A stretch of 18,024 bases of DNA from BOG-1184 sp964651515 (GCA_964651515.1 CAZYYB010000064.1:1-18024); one strand, 5' to 3'. Positions 1-8,064 are shown, counted from the stretch's first letter. Notes: generated from the sequence alone by a model not told the origin. A program made the numbers and translations.

Positions 1-1
1 C

Positions 2-1669
2 GCCATCCAGCAGATGCTCGATAGCCCGCGGGCGGGAGCATCCTCGTACGCGAGTAAACTGGCGGCAGCGCCGGTATTCGGCTTCGGGAACGCGCAGGAA
101 AACATGACCTCCATCCTGCGACTGTTTTCAAACGACCTGCTCGGCACCGGCGCCGCATTCGCCGGATGGTCCAACTACCTCGAAGCGCCGCTCTTCTACT
201 GCGGGCTGCTCAACCTTCTCCTGCTGCCGCAGCTCTTCCCGCTCCTCGATAAAAAGCGGCGGATAATCTATGCCGTTCTGCTCGGGGCATTCATCCTGCC
301 CGTGGTGTTTCCATTTTTCCGCCATGCCTTCTGGCTCTTCACGGGAGATTATTACCGGACCTTCGGTTTCTTCGTGGCAATCCTGATCATCCTGTACGGC
401 GCCAAAGCCCTGACCGGAATCCGCCGGCGGGGGTACATTCATCTGCCGGTGCTGCTCGTCACGCTGGCCCTGCTTCTTCTGGGACTCTATTTCCCCTACC
501 CGTTTCTCGCCGAGCACCCCTCGATCGTCATCGACGAATCGCTGCGCATGCTCCTGGCCGGTTCGCTGGTCGGATACGCCTGCCTGCTGTTTCTGCTGCG
601 TTTTCCCGCGATCAAACCCTTCGCGCTGCTGCTCCTGGTCGTTGCGACCGGTACCGAGCTGGCCGGCAGCGCCTGCCAGACCATCGATACCCGTCCGGTC
701 ATTACCCGCGATATGGTTCGCCACCGGGAGTTCTACAACGACTACACCCTCGATGCGGTGCGCTACCTCCATGCCGTCGACCCGACCTTCTTCCGTGTCT
801 ACAAGGACTATTCCTCGGGAAACGCGATGCATTTCAGCATCAACGATGCAAAAATGCAGGATTTTTACGGCCTGTCCTCCTATTACTCGTTTAACCAGAA
901 GTACTACATCGGCTTTCTGAGCGAGCTCGGTCTCATCGACGCTTCGAATGAGTCGCAGACCCGGTGGCTCGGTGCCTATGTGGTCAACGAACGGATGCTG
1001 CACTCCCTGGTCAGCCTCAAGTATGTTTTCACCGAAGCGCCGAACACGCCCTGGAAAAATTTCTCCTACGACTCTCTTGCCACCTTCGGCGGTGTGCATG
1101 TTTTTCGTAACCGGTACTGCCTGCCGCTTGGGTTTACCTATGACTCATGGATTCCGTATGCGGAATTTCATGCTTTGTCCAATCGGCGGAAAGCGGCGGT
1201 CCTCCAGCAGGCCTTCGTCATCGACAGCCTGGGCGGAGAGGAGCTCGACCGTTTTGCGCGCTATCGCGCGTCGGACTCGGCGGTTCCCTATTCGTGGGAT
1301 AACTACCTGGCCGACTTCGCCAAGCTGCATGAGGATACCCTGTCGATCCGCCTTTTCAGCCAGAACCGCATCGAAGGGACCATAACGGCATCGAAAAACG
1401 AACTTCTGTTTTTCTCGATCCCCTACGATAAGGGGTGGTCGGCAAGAGTCGACGGGATAACGGAAAAACCGCTGCTCGTCAATATCGGGTTTCTGGGAGT
1501 CCCCCTCGACAAAGGGTCCCATACGGTGGAACTGCGCTACACCCCGCCGTATTTCTATGCCGGGCTCCTGGTGACGATTGCGGGCCTGCTCCTCTATCTC
1601 ATGCTTATAACCGTGAAATCGACGGTTGAAAAAAAACGTCGTCCGACGGAGCGCCCGCCCCTGGCTTAG
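2..1669 (+). CDS. YfhO-family polytopic membrane protein, C-terminal part (5' end outside window)
   Basis: The frame is open to the left edge of the window, so the true start lies upstream; an ATG at 14 is only internal. The visible ~555 residues begin with a loop, followed by about six hydrophobic segments (roughly residues 60-220 counted from that ATG). A long non-membrane domain of about 300 residues follows, then one last transmembrane helix near 518-537 and a short basic tail. The domain before the last helix has typical YfhO wording: a PYDKGW motif, then VDG, then a GSHTVELRY strand. YfhO proteins are GT-C-like membrane proteins that, in Bacillus, work with a CsbB-type glycosyltransferase to decorate surface polymers outside the membrane. 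Here a GtrB/CsbB-like enzyme (10198-11142) and a GtrA-like protein (12114-12521) lie in the same locus, which fits that role. The family call is solid; the donor and acceptor are unknown. Confidence 0.82.
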   Translation, partial: AIQQMLDSPRAGASSYASKLAAAPVFGFGNAQENMTSILRLFSNDLLGTGAAFAGWSNYLEAPLFYCGLLNLLLLPQLFPLLDKKRRIIYAVLLGAFILPVVFPFFRHAFWLFTGDYYRTFGFFVAILIILYGAKALTGIRRRGYIHLPVLLVTLALLLLGLYFPYPFLAEHPSIVIDESLRMLLAGSLVGYACLLFLLRFPAIKPFALLLLVVATGTELAGSACQTIDTRPVITRDMVRHREFYNDYTLDAVRYLHAVDPTFFRVYKDYSSGNAMHFSINDAKMQDFYGLSSYYSFNQKYYIGFLSELGLIDASNESQTRWLGAYVVNERMLHSLVSLKYVFTEAPNTPWKNFSYDSLATFGGVHVFRNRYCLPLGFTYDSWIPYAEFHALSNRRKAAVLQQAFVIDSLGGEELDRFARYRASDSAVPYSWDNYLADFAKLHEDTLSIRLFSQNRIEGTITASKNELLFFSIPYDKGWSARVDGITEKPLLVNIGFLGVPLDKGSHTVELRYTPPYFYAGLLVTIAGLLLYLMLITVKSTVEKKRRPTERPPLA

Positions 1670-1687
1670 GGCACCGGGAAAACATCC

Positions 1688-1723
1688 CGCCGGACGGCGC
1701 TGTATGGTATTTTTCTGTTTTTT
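1688..1723 (+). terminator. Weak hairpin plus T-rich tract between YfhO-like gene and NeuB-like gene
   Basis: Positions 1688-1699 can fold as a 4-bp GC stem with a 4-base loop (CGCC GGAC GGCG). T-rich stretches follow at 1710-1714 and 1718-1723. The T tracts start about 10 bases after the stem, which is further than in a standard intrinsic terminator. At most this is an attenuator between two co-oriented genes. Confidence 0.22.
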
Positions 1724-1737
1724 CAAAGGATCGCCGC

Positions 1738-3267
1738 ATGACCGAAACCTTGCCGAAACCGCTCTTCATTCTTGAAATGGCCAACAACCACATGGGCGAT
1801 GTCGACCATGGCCTCAGGATCGTACGGGAATTCGGGGAGATCATCGTCGATTTCCCGGAGTTCCGCTTCGGGTTCAAATTACAATACCGGAATCTCGATA
1901 CGTTCATCCATCCCGGGTATAGGAACCGTACGGAATTTAATTATGTCAAACGGTTCTCGGAAACCAGACTCAGCCGGGACGCACTCAGGCGGCTCAAGGA
2001 TGCCATCGCCGCGGCCGGATTCATCTCGATCTGTACCCCGTTCGACGAGGCTTCGGTCGACCTTATCGAAGAGCACGATTTCGATATCTGCAAGGTAGCG
2101 AGTTGTTCCTTTACCGATTGGCCGCTCTGGGAGCGCATCGCGAAGACCTCGAAGCCGCTCATCGTTTCGACCGCGGGCGCATCGATCGAAGAAATCGACA
2201 AGGTCGTTTCGTTCCTCGAACATCGCAAAAAAAACTTCATCCTCATGCACTGCGTCGGCGCCTACCCCACGCCCGCTGCCGGGCTGGAACTCAACCAGAT
2301 CGACCTGTACCGCGCCCGGTATCCGCAGGTTCCCCTAGGGTATTCCACCCATGAGGAGCCCGATAATTGCGATGCGGTAAAGCTCGCGGTCGCAAAAGGT
2401 GCGGTAGCCTTCGAACGGCATGCCGGCCTGGCCACCGACCGGTTCACGCTGAATGCCTACTCTTCAACGCCCGCGCAGATTCGCGCATGGGTTACCGCCG
2501 CGCGGGAAGCCTATGCCATGTGCGGCGTTTCGGACCGGAGGCGGGATATTTCCGAGAAGGAACGGAACGACCTCCGGGGACTCCAGCGGGGCGTTTTTGT
2601 CCGGGACGCGGTCGGGCCCGGGGAGAAGATCGGCCGCGAGCGGGTCTTCTTCGCCATTCCGAACTTTCCGGGGCAACTGGTCGCCAATGACCTGTCGAAA
2701 TACGTCGAAATTACCGCCGTCGCGCCGATTGCCCCGCTGGGGCCGGTCGACTCCTCTGCGGTAACGGTCGTCGATTCACGCGAAAAGGTGCTTGCCATCA
2801 TAAAGGATATCCGGGCGCTGGTCGTCAAAAGCGGGATAAAGTTGCAGAACCGGATCGATTTTGAAATTTCCCATCATTTCGGCATCGATCGTTTTTATCG
2901 ATACGGTTGTACCATCATGAATATCATCAACCGTGAATACTGCAAAAAGCTGATTCTCATCCTTGCCGGACAGGAAAACCCGACGCATACCCACAAGGTG
3001 AAGGAAGAAACCTTCCACGTTCTGTATGGCGACGTCTGGATCGGCAAGAACGGCAAAATCGACCAGTACAGCGCGGGCGACCTGGTAACGATCGAGCGGA
3101 ACGTTCCCCACAGCTTCGGGTCGAAGAACGGGGCGATATTCGAGGAGATTTCAACGACGCATATCAAATCCGATTCGTACTACGACGACCCGGCCATTGC
3201 CACGACCGAGGACCGCAAGACCGCCATGACGTTCTGGATTGACTGGCTGGAGAAACCGATCCGCTGA
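1738..3267 (+). CDS. NeuB-family (N-acetylneuraminate synthase-like) protein with C-terminal cupin domain
   Basis: 509 aa. NeuB enzymes condense phosphoenolpyruvate with an amino sugar to give nine-carbon nonulosonic acids in the cytoplasm. The TIM-barrel half (about 10-265) keeps family motifs: EMANNHMGD near 13-21, FKLQY at 46-50, KVAS at 119-122, MHCVGAYPTP at 170-179. The two histidines expected to bind metal are H205 (GYSTHEE) and H228 (FERHAG). Residues ~282-346 fit the SAF/antifreeze-like domain but are divergent. A further ~110 residues form a cupin with H417, H419, E424 and H458 in an HxHx4Ex6G pattern and a later PHSF. Ordinary NeuB is about 340-350 aa and ends after the SAF domain. 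The start is set by AAAGGA at 1725-1730, seven bases before ATG. It is followed 64 bp downstream by the ThDP enzyme. Other nonulosonate genes (neuC, neuA, pse or leg sets) are not in the window, so the product is open. Confidence 0.85.
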   Translation: MTETLPKPLFILEMANNHMGDVDHGLRIVREFGEIIVDFPEFRFGFKLQYRNLDTFIHPGYRNRTEFNYVKRFSETRLSRDALRRLKDAIAAAGFISICTPFDEASVDLIEEHDFDICKVASCSFTDWPLWERIAKTSKPLIVSTAGASIEEIDKVVSFLEHRKKNFILMHCVGAYPTPAAGLELNQIDLYRARYPQVPLGYSTHEEPDNCDAVKLAVAKGAVAFERHAGLATDRFTLNAYSSTPAQIRAWVTAAREAYAMCGVSDRRRDISEKERNDLRGLQRGVFVRDAVGPGEKIGRERVFFAIPNFPGQLVANDLSKYVEITAVAPIAPLGPVDSSAVTVVDSREKVLAIIKDIRALVVKSGIKLQNRIDFEISHHFGIDRFYRYGCTIMNIINREYCKKLILILAGQENPTHTHKVKEETFHVLYGDVWIGKNGKIDQYSAGDLVTIERNVPHSFGSKNGAIFEEISTTHIKSDSYYDDPAIATTEDRKTAMTFWIDWLEKPIR

Positions 3268-3317
3268 CCGCGCCCCGCACCATGCGCCGGAGGCCGGTAC
3301 CTCCCCCGCATGGTGCG

Positions 3318-3324
3318 GGAAGGA
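3318..3324 (+). promoter_or_regulatory. Ribosome binding site fixing the ThDP enzyme start
   Basis: GGAAGGA lies seven bases upstream of the ATG at 3332. This supports that start over an in-frame ATG at 3239, which would overlap the end of the NeuB-like gene and add 31 low-complexity residues absent from the family. Confidence 0.7.
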
Positions 3325-3331
3325 CTACCCG

Positions 3332-5119
3332 ATGAAACTTTCAGATTTTGTCATGAACTTTATCGCCGAAAGCGGCGTGGGCCATGTTTTTTTCCTGCCG
3401 GGCGGCGGCTGCATGCACCTCGTCGACTCCCTGGGCAGGAATGCCGCGCTCCGGAAGGTCTGCTGCCTGCACGAGCAGGCGGCGGCTATCGCGGCCGAGG
3501 CCTACGGCCAGGTTACCAACACTATGGGAGCGGTCCTGGTAACGACCGGGCCGGGAGCGACAAATGCGATTACCGGCGTCGCCGGCGCCTGGATCGACTC
3601 GACGCCGCTTCTGGTTATTTCGGGCCAGGCCAAGCGTAGCGACCTCATCGGCACCAGCGGCGTCCGTCAGCGGGGGGTTCAGGAGGTCGATATTATCCCG
3701 ATGGTCGGGCCGATCACCAAATACGCCGTGACGGTCATGGACCCGGCAACGATCGGGTATCACCTGCAGAAGGCGCGCCACCTTGCCACTCATGGCAGGA
3801 AGGGGCCGGTCTGGATCGATATTCCGCTCGACGTGCAGGGAAGCATCATCGATGAAAAATCGCTCCCCGCCTATTCGCCGGATACCCCGGCGGACGAATT
3901 GACACCGGACGAACTGCGGCTCCGGGCGGCCGCCGCCGCGCGCCTTATCGCCGCCGCGAAGCGACCGGTGCTGCTCGCCGGCAACGGGATCCGGCTGTCG
4001 GGAGCGACGGCTGTTTTCCGATCGGTCATCGAAGCGCTGGGCATCCCCGTTCTCCTTACCTGGAAGGCAAGCGATTTTCTTGAAGAGGGCGACCCCCGCT
4101 ACTGCGGGAAGCCCGGCATCATCGGCCAGCGGGGAGCCAATTTCACCCAGCAGCGCGCGGATGTCCTGCTCACGGTCGGCGCCCGGCTCGATTTATGCCA
4201 GATCGGCTTCGATGCCGGCAATTTCGCTCCGCGTGCAAAAAAAATAATCGTGGATATCGACAGCCATGAAATCGACAAATTGGCTACGCGCATCGACCTC
4301 CCGGTCCCGGCCGATGCGGGCATGTTTCTCGGCGTTTTTCTCGATGAGTTGAAAAAACTGCGCCTCGGGGATTTTTCTCCCTGGCTGCTCCGGTGCCGCG
4401 AGCTGCACCGGCACTACCCGGTGATCCTGCCCGAGTACCGCGGATCGCGGGGGCCGGTTAACCCCTATCACCTGATCGATGTCCTGTCCGACCTGCTCAC
4501 CGGGGACGATGTCTTTGTCCCGGGAAGCTCGGGGAGCTGCGCGGAAATAAGCCTCCAGGCATTCAGGATCAAAGCCGGCCAGCGGCTGCTGAACACACCG
4601 GGACTTGGCGCCATGGGATTCGGTCTTCCGGCAAGTTTCGGCGCCTGCCTCGCCAGCGGCGGCAGAAGAACGACGACCGTCATCGGCGACGGCGGCCTGC
4701 AGCACAATATCCAGGAGTTGCAGACCATCGCCCGCCTGGGCCTTCCCCTGAAAATTTTTATCCTTAACAATAACGGCTACGCTTCAATCCGGAACATGCA
4801 GAAAACTCATTTCAACGGCAATCTGGTCGCCTGCGATCCGACAAGCGGGCTGACGCTGCCCGATACCTGCAGCGTTGCCGCGGCATATGGGTTGCCGGTT
4901 AAAAGGATACGGGACCAGGCGAATCTCCGGCACGACGTCGCCGAGGTCCTTGCCGCCGACGGTCCCGTCGTCTGCGACGTGCTCGTCGACCAGGAGGTGC
5001 CCACCGCGCCCCGCATGTCCTCACGAGCGCTGCCGGACGGCAGGATGGTATCGATGCCGTTTGAGGATTTGTGGCCGTTTCTCGACCGGGAAGAGTTCAA
5101 CAGCACAATGGCGGGATGA
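3332..5119 (+). CDS. Thiamine-diphosphate enzyme, acetolactate-synthase-like (YerE-like candidate)
   Basis: 595 aa, close to the ~550-600 aa of acetolactate synthase large-subunit-like enzymes. The N-terminal pyrimidine-binding domain (1-170) has the catalytic glutamate E48 in HEQAAA and the GPGATNAITGVAGAW segment (73-87). The middle Rossmann-type domain spans about 195-345. The C-terminal domain has the ThDP motif GDGG at 452-455 closing with NNN at 479-481. The C-terminal PRMSSR stretch is typical of ThDP proteins found in polysaccharide loci. Such enzymes decarboxylate a 2-keto acid and transfer the two-carbon unit. In Yersinia, YerE puts it on C4 of CDP-4-keto-3,6-dideoxyglucose to start yersiniose. 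Because rfbF, rfbG and rfbH are in this window, a YerE-like role is plausible but inferred. Housekeeping acetolactate synthase is less likely: there is no small regulatory subunit or ilv gene nearby. Confidence 0.85.
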   Translation: MKLSDFVMNFIAESGVGHVFFLPGGGCMHLVDSLGRNAALRKVCCLHEQAAAIAAEAYGQVTNTMGAVLVTTGPGATNAITGVAGAWIDSTPLLVISGQAKRSDLIGTSGVRQRGVQEVDIIPMVGPITKYAVTVMDPATIGYHLQKARHLATHGRKGPVWIDIPLDVQGSIIDEKSLPAYSPDTPADELTPDELRLRAAAAARLIAAAKRPVLLAGNGIRLSGATAVFRSVIEALGIPVLLTWKASDFLEEGDPRYCGKPGIIGQRGANFTQQRADVLLTVGARLDLCQIGFDAGNFAPRAKKIIVDIDSHEIDKLATRIDLPVPADAGMFLGVFLDELKKLRLGDFSPWLLRCRELHRHYPVILPEYRGSRGPVNPYHLIDVLSDLLTGDDVFVPGSSGSCAEISLQAFRIKAGQRLLNTPGLGAMGFGLPASFGACLASGGRRTTTVIGDGGLQHNIQELQTIARLGLPLKIFILNNNGYASIRNMQKTHFNGNLVACDPTSGLTLPDTCSVAAAYGLPVKRIRDQANLRHDVAEVLAADGPVVCDVLVDQEVPTAPRMSSRALPDGRMVSMPFEDLWPFLDREEFNSTMAG

Positions 5120-5127
5120 CCCGCCGT
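5108..5127. terminator. GC-rich hairpin at the convergent gene ends
   Basis: GGCGGG at 5110-5115 pairs with CCCGCC at 5120-5125 around a 4-base loop ATGA, and a G-T and an A-T pair can extend the stem. The ThDP gene stop codon lies in the loop. The converging radical SAM gene ends at 5129, only nine bases away. The symmetric stem could serve both strands, but neither side carries a strong T run. Confidence 0.4.
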
Positions 5128-5128
5128 C

Positions 5129-6196
5129 TTACCGGTAATCGTCCTTTTTGAACACCTCGGTGTGCGGCACCGGAACCGGTTTGCCGTATATCCGCTTCGC
5201 CTCGACCTCTTCGAGGAATTCCCGATCCTCGGCAATGAGGCAGGTATCGACGTGGTTGCCGAAGTATTTGATCTTCATGCCCCGCTCGATGATGTCCTTG
5301 AGCGGCTCTTCGAAAAAGTTCCCCAGCGAGACATGGATATAGGGACACGGCATGATATCGCCGAATTTGGTAATCGATACCATCCGCTTGACGGCAATGC
5401 ACCCGAGATCGAGCCCGTAGGACGGCGTCAGATGGGTAAAGACATTGAACTTTTTTTCGAGGCCGCGCAGGTACTGCATGTCATCCCGGGAGATGAGAAC
5501 ATCATAGTTGCCCTCCCACGCCCCCACGGGCTTGGCATAGGTAACAAATACTCCCACGTTTTTCCCTTTGGCAAATTCGAGGAACTCGATGAACTCTTCG
5601 GAGCGGATTCTCTGCTTGGTAACGACCGTGGCGATGATGATGCTCAGCCCGGCATCGAGCGCGGCATCGAGCGCGCGCACCGCCCGTTCATGCGACCCGC
5701 TTTTCCGCCGGAAATCGTCATGATCCGCGGCGGAGAGGCTGTCGAGGCTCAATTGAATCTTGTCGACCCCGATGCTCTTTAAATGCTTCGCCCGCGCCGC
5801 ATCGAGATACCAGCCGTTGGTGTCGGAGGTAATATAGAATTTCCCGGGATCGATCGCCGCCACCAGTTCGTCGAAATCGGGGAACAGCAGCGGTTCACCG
5901 CCGGTTATGACGAGATGCGCGAGTCCCATCGCGTCGGCCTGGCGGGATAGTTCCTTCACGTCATCGATGGTAAAATACCGGGAGGAGCCGTTCGATTGCA
6001 ATCGCGTAATGCAGCAGTGTTGACAGCGGAAGTTGCAGCGGTAGTCGTATTGAAACTGCAGGATGGCGATACTCTCACCTTTCCGGGTTTTTTCATCGTA
6101 GCGCATGATTTTTTCGAAGACATGGGGTTTTTGCTCTTTCAGCAACGCGCGCTTTTGTGTTTCAACGGCGCTCAGTTGTTTCGGCTGGTCCGGCAT
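5129..6196 (-). CDS. Radical SAM protein with SPASM/twitch-like C-terminal cysteines
   Basis: 355 aa from the second of two nearby in-frame ATGs; an AGGGGAG ribosome binding site sits six bases before this ATG and directly abuts the first (6202). The radical SAM cluster motif CxxxCxxC is C54-NFR-C58-QH-C61, followed by another cysteine. The SAM-contacting GGEP is at 99-102. Near the C-terminus, C266 and C284 fit the Cx9-15Gx4C pattern of the SPASM/twitch auxiliary-cluster domain (x12, then GDIMPC), with C319 as a further candidate ligand. Such proteins generate a 5'-deoxyadenosyl radical in the cytoplasm and often modify peptides, but some act on sugars. No small precursor peptide gene is visible next to it, so a sugar or small-molecule substrate is favoured. 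It follows the methyltransferase by ~198 bp on the same strand and may have its own promoter. The exact reaction is unknown. Confidence 0.85.
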   Translation of the reverse strand: MPDQPKQLSAVETQKRALLKEQKPHVFEKIMRYDEKTRKGESIAILQFQYDYRCNFRCQHCCITRLQSNGSSRYFTIDDVKELSRQADAMGLAHLVITGGEPLLFPDFDELVAAIDPGKFYITSDTNGWYLDAARAKHLKSIGVDKIQLSLDSLSAADHDDFRRKSGSHERAVRALDAALDAGLSIIIATVVTKQRIRSEEFIEFLEFAKGKNVGVFVTYAKPVGAWEGNYDVLISRDDMQYLRGLEKKFNVFTHLTPSYGLDLGCIAVKRMVSITKFGDIMPCPYIHVSLGNFFEEPLKDIIERGMKIKYFGNHVDTCLIAEDREFLEEVEAKRIYGKPVPVPHTEVFKKDDYR

Positions 6197-6202
6197 GATC
6201 AT

Positions 6203-6209
6203 CTCCCCT
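6203..6209 (-). promoter_or_regulatory. Ribosome binding site choosing between two ATGs of the radical SAM gene
   Basis: On the minus strand AGGGGAG is directly next to the ATG at 6202 and six bases from the ATG at 6196. The spacing favours initiation at 6196. Confidence 0.6.
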
Positions 6210-6219
6210 GCACATAGTT

Positions 6220-6248
6220 AGTATCGGAGCAATTTATTTTCGTTTGAA
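6220..6248 (-). promoter_or_regulatory. Candidate sigma-70-type promoter for the radical SAM gene
   Basis: On the minus strand TTCAAA (6248-6243) and GATACT (6225-6220) each match the -35 and -10 consensus at four of six bases, with a 17-base spacer. They lie in an AT-rich stretch. Initiation near 6213 would leave a short leader carrying the ribosome binding site. The match is modest. Confidence 0.3.
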
Positions 6249-6282
6249 ATCCAATGAACATCCTCATGATAAATATATTTCA

Positions 6283-6301
6283 CCCGGCAGAATGCGCCGG
6301 G
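6283..6301 (-). terminator. Hairpin downstream of the C-methyltransferase gene
   Basis: A 6-bp all-GC stem, CCCGGC/GCCGGG, encloses a 7-base loop, and on the minus strand it is followed by an AT-rich but not pure T stretch. It lies ~95 bases after the methyltransferase stop and before the candidate radical SAM promoter. It could partly separate the two transcripts. Confidence 0.35.
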
Positions 6302-6394
6302 CGCACTCTTTCATTACGGCTTACAGGGATGCAAAATTTAAGACGGGCCGGGAGGCTCCCGTGATTTTGAGATCGGTCACCCGCAACCGGGCAG

Positions 6395-7540
6395 CTATGG
6401 CCGGTCATCCGGGAGAATTTCCAGGCCGGAATCCCGCACTATGGCAACATGGATCTTCGCCGGATATTTCTGCCTGATGATTCCGGCCACCTCGTCCGAA
6501 TAGCTGGCCGCCATGACGATCACCGCCTCAACCGGCTCTTCCTCGAGCATCTGCGGCGCAACGATGGGGATATGGGTCGCCGGCGAGAATTTTCCCTGCT
6601 TGAACGGGGCGGAATCGACGATATACCGTATTCTGCCGGAAAGGCCCAGGAGCGCGATAAGGGTCAGCGCCTGATGCCCTGCCCCCCAGACCGCCGTGTT
6701 CCGGTCGCCGAAGCGTCGGATAAAGTGCTCTATCTCGCTTTGAAGCCTGTCGCGGTTTGCCGCGAACCGGGTCAGGTCGGTCGGCGGGCGTTTCCGCACC
6801 TCGGCTGAAAGGATATATTCGTGCCACAGGACGCGGGATTCGACGACCTCGAAGCCATTGAGCCGCAGTGCAGTCTCCAGCGTTTCTTTCGTAAAATAGA
6901 GCAGGTGATCGACAATAAACTCCGAAAACAGGTCCCGCTTCAGAATCATGTCGAAATTCGGCACCTCGACGAGTCCGACGGCGCCGCCATTCAGATTATT
7001 GCCGATACCGCGAAGAGCGGCATTGGGATCGGGAAAATGTTCGAGAAAATTCAGCATGAAAAAGGCGTCGAAAGGGCCGCTTTCCAGCTGCTGCGTCGCA
7101 TGGTCGACATAGCCCTGCGCGACGTTCAGCCCCGCCTTTCTGCACGATGCGACCGATCCGGGATCGTTCTCCAGCCCGTACGCGTCGCCTCCGGACTCCT
7201 GCATGAGCGAGAGATATTCGCCCTTGCCGCATCCGATTTCGATGATCTTCTTCCCCATCAGGGAATATCGCTCGATGAAGCCTTTAAACTGTTCGAGCCG
7301 GAAGGCCCGCATCTCGCCGGAGAATGCCGCCGCCCGGATAACGTCCCTGAAGTAGGGCACCGGAGCGTTGGAAAGTTGAACGAGACCGCATCCCGAGCAC
7401 CGGTATACCTCAAGATCGGTTCCCCGGTCGCTTGCAAGATCCGATTGCTCCGGCATATTCTGGGCAACCGCCGGCATATTCTCATACCGCAGCAACGGTT
7501 CCGGGAAAAAAGTGTCGTTGCATACTCTGCATCGGTTCAT
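6395..7540 (-). CDS. SAM-dependent sugar C-methyltransferase (zinc-binding N-terminus, extra C-terminal domain)
   Basis: 381 aa in the three-part arrangement of NDP-sugar C-methyltransferases (TylCIII/TcaB9 group). An N-terminal zinc-binding module has C4, C7, C48 and C51. A Rossmann SAM-binding domain has EIGCGKG at 101-107 and acidic E124 at the end of the second strand. A DHLLYF stretch at 211-216 corresponds to the (E/D)HxxYF active-site segment. A C-terminal Rossmann-like domain (~278-368) starts at AVWGAG. These enzymes methylate the carbon next to the ketone of a 4-keto-6-deoxy NDP-sugar, usually C3. The rfbF-rfbG-rfbH set in the same window could supply a CDP-linked 4-keto substrate, but which sugar is used is inferred. 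The start codon overlaps the stop of the upstream Nudix gene (ATGA), suggesting translational coupling. The C-terminal domain resembles that of the B12-type radical SAM protein at 8326-10176. Confidence 0.87.
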   Translation of the reverse strand: MNRCRVCNDTFFPEPLLRYENMPAVAQNMPEQSDLASDRGTDLEVYRCSGCGLVQLSNAPVPYFRDVIRAAAFSGEMRAFRLEQFKGFIERYSLMGKKIIEIGCGKGEYLSLMQESGGDAYGLENDPGSVASCRKAGLNVAQGYVDHATQQLESGPFDAFFMLNFLEHFPDPNAALRGIGNNLNGGAVGLVEVPNFDMILKRDLFSEFIVDHLLYFTKETLETALRLNGFEVVESRVLWHEYILSAEVRKRPPTDLTRFAANRDRLQSEIEHFIRRFGDRNTAVWGAGHQALTLIALLGLSGRIRYIVDSAPFKQGKFSPATHIPIVAPQMLEEEPVEAVIVMAASYSDEVAGIIRQKYPAKIHVAIVRDSGLEILPDDRP

Positions 7541-8064
7541 GGTCCCGCGCGCCCCTCCTGGGAATTTTTGTGGAAATAAGGCCGATAGATTTCATGCACC
7601 TTGATTAAATCGGGGGGGCAGGAGTCATGCCACCCGAGGTAGCCGGGCGATGCAGAAGACCGGCCACTATTCATCGGCACGAATGCGGAGCCGAGGAAAC
7701 ACCGGTATAAAATTGAAATGAAATGCCCCCTGGCGGGCAGCGACGGATCGATGAGCTGGTTAACGGCCAGCGGAAGCGGATCGAATGACACGGGGGCGCC
7801 GATCTCCAGCTCGGCGACCTTCATGAGCCGATGCTCCAGCCGCTCCCGGAACCGGATGACTCCGCCGGGGATATGCCAGCCGGCACCCGATAGAGGGTCG
7901 TCACGCCAGGCGAGAAGCGTCCGGCCGTTCTCATCCTGGACCAGAAGGTCGACATTGACCATCGGCGTCATCCGGCTGACGGCATGAAAAACCTGTTCAG
8001 GCAATCCCGACGAGGGATCGGGAAGCAGGCGTTCGAGGCGGGTAATAGTGTCGGTGAGGTTCAT
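7537..8064 (-). CDS. Nudix-fold hydrolase, GDP-mannose mannosyl hydrolase (Gmm)-like
   Basis: 175 aa. The central region has the Nudix layout: TPMVNVDLLV, then GWHIPGGVIRFRE (62-74) and a helix to ~G89. The catalytic REUxEE signature is degenerate, reading KVAELE at 82-87. Gmm enzymes, which cleave GDP-mannose or GDP-glucose at the sugar carbon rather than at phosphate, also lack the standard signature and have MAELG-like wording at this place. The tail near GYLGW (141-145) and EIYRPYF (158-164) also recalls Gmm. Such genes sit in polysaccharide loci and are thought to trim nucleotide-sugar pools. It is the first gene of a minus-strand group, with its stop overlapping the methyltransferase start. 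No strong ribosome binding site is visible: AAAGGTG is 13 bases from the ATG. The substrate, GDP- or CDP-linked, is not decided. Confidence 0.78.
   Translation of the reverse strand: MNLTDTITRLERLLPDPSSGLPEQVFHAVSRMTPMVNVDLLVQDENGRTLLAWRDDPLSGAGWHIPGGVIRFRERLEHRLMKVAELEIGAPVSFDPLPLAVNQLIDPSLPARGHFISILYRCFLGSAFVPMNSGRSSASPGYLGWHDSCPPDLIKVHEIYRPYFHKNSQEGRAGP

Noticed and set aside
128..1099. Long minus-strand open frame (323 codons) opposite the YfhO-like gene
   Set aside because: Its translation is rich in charged and glutamine residues with no family motifs. It lies fully opposite a well-recognised membrane protein, so it reflects GC-biased codon use.
3239..3331. Upstream start for the ThDP enzyme
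   Set aside because: It overlaps the NeuB-like gene, adds unrelated residues, and a good ribosome binding site sits before the ATG at 3332.
6821..7579. Plus-strand open frame (252 codons) opposite the C-methyltransferase
   Set aside because: It has no recognisable domain and lies opposite a gene with clear zinc-binding and SAM motifs.
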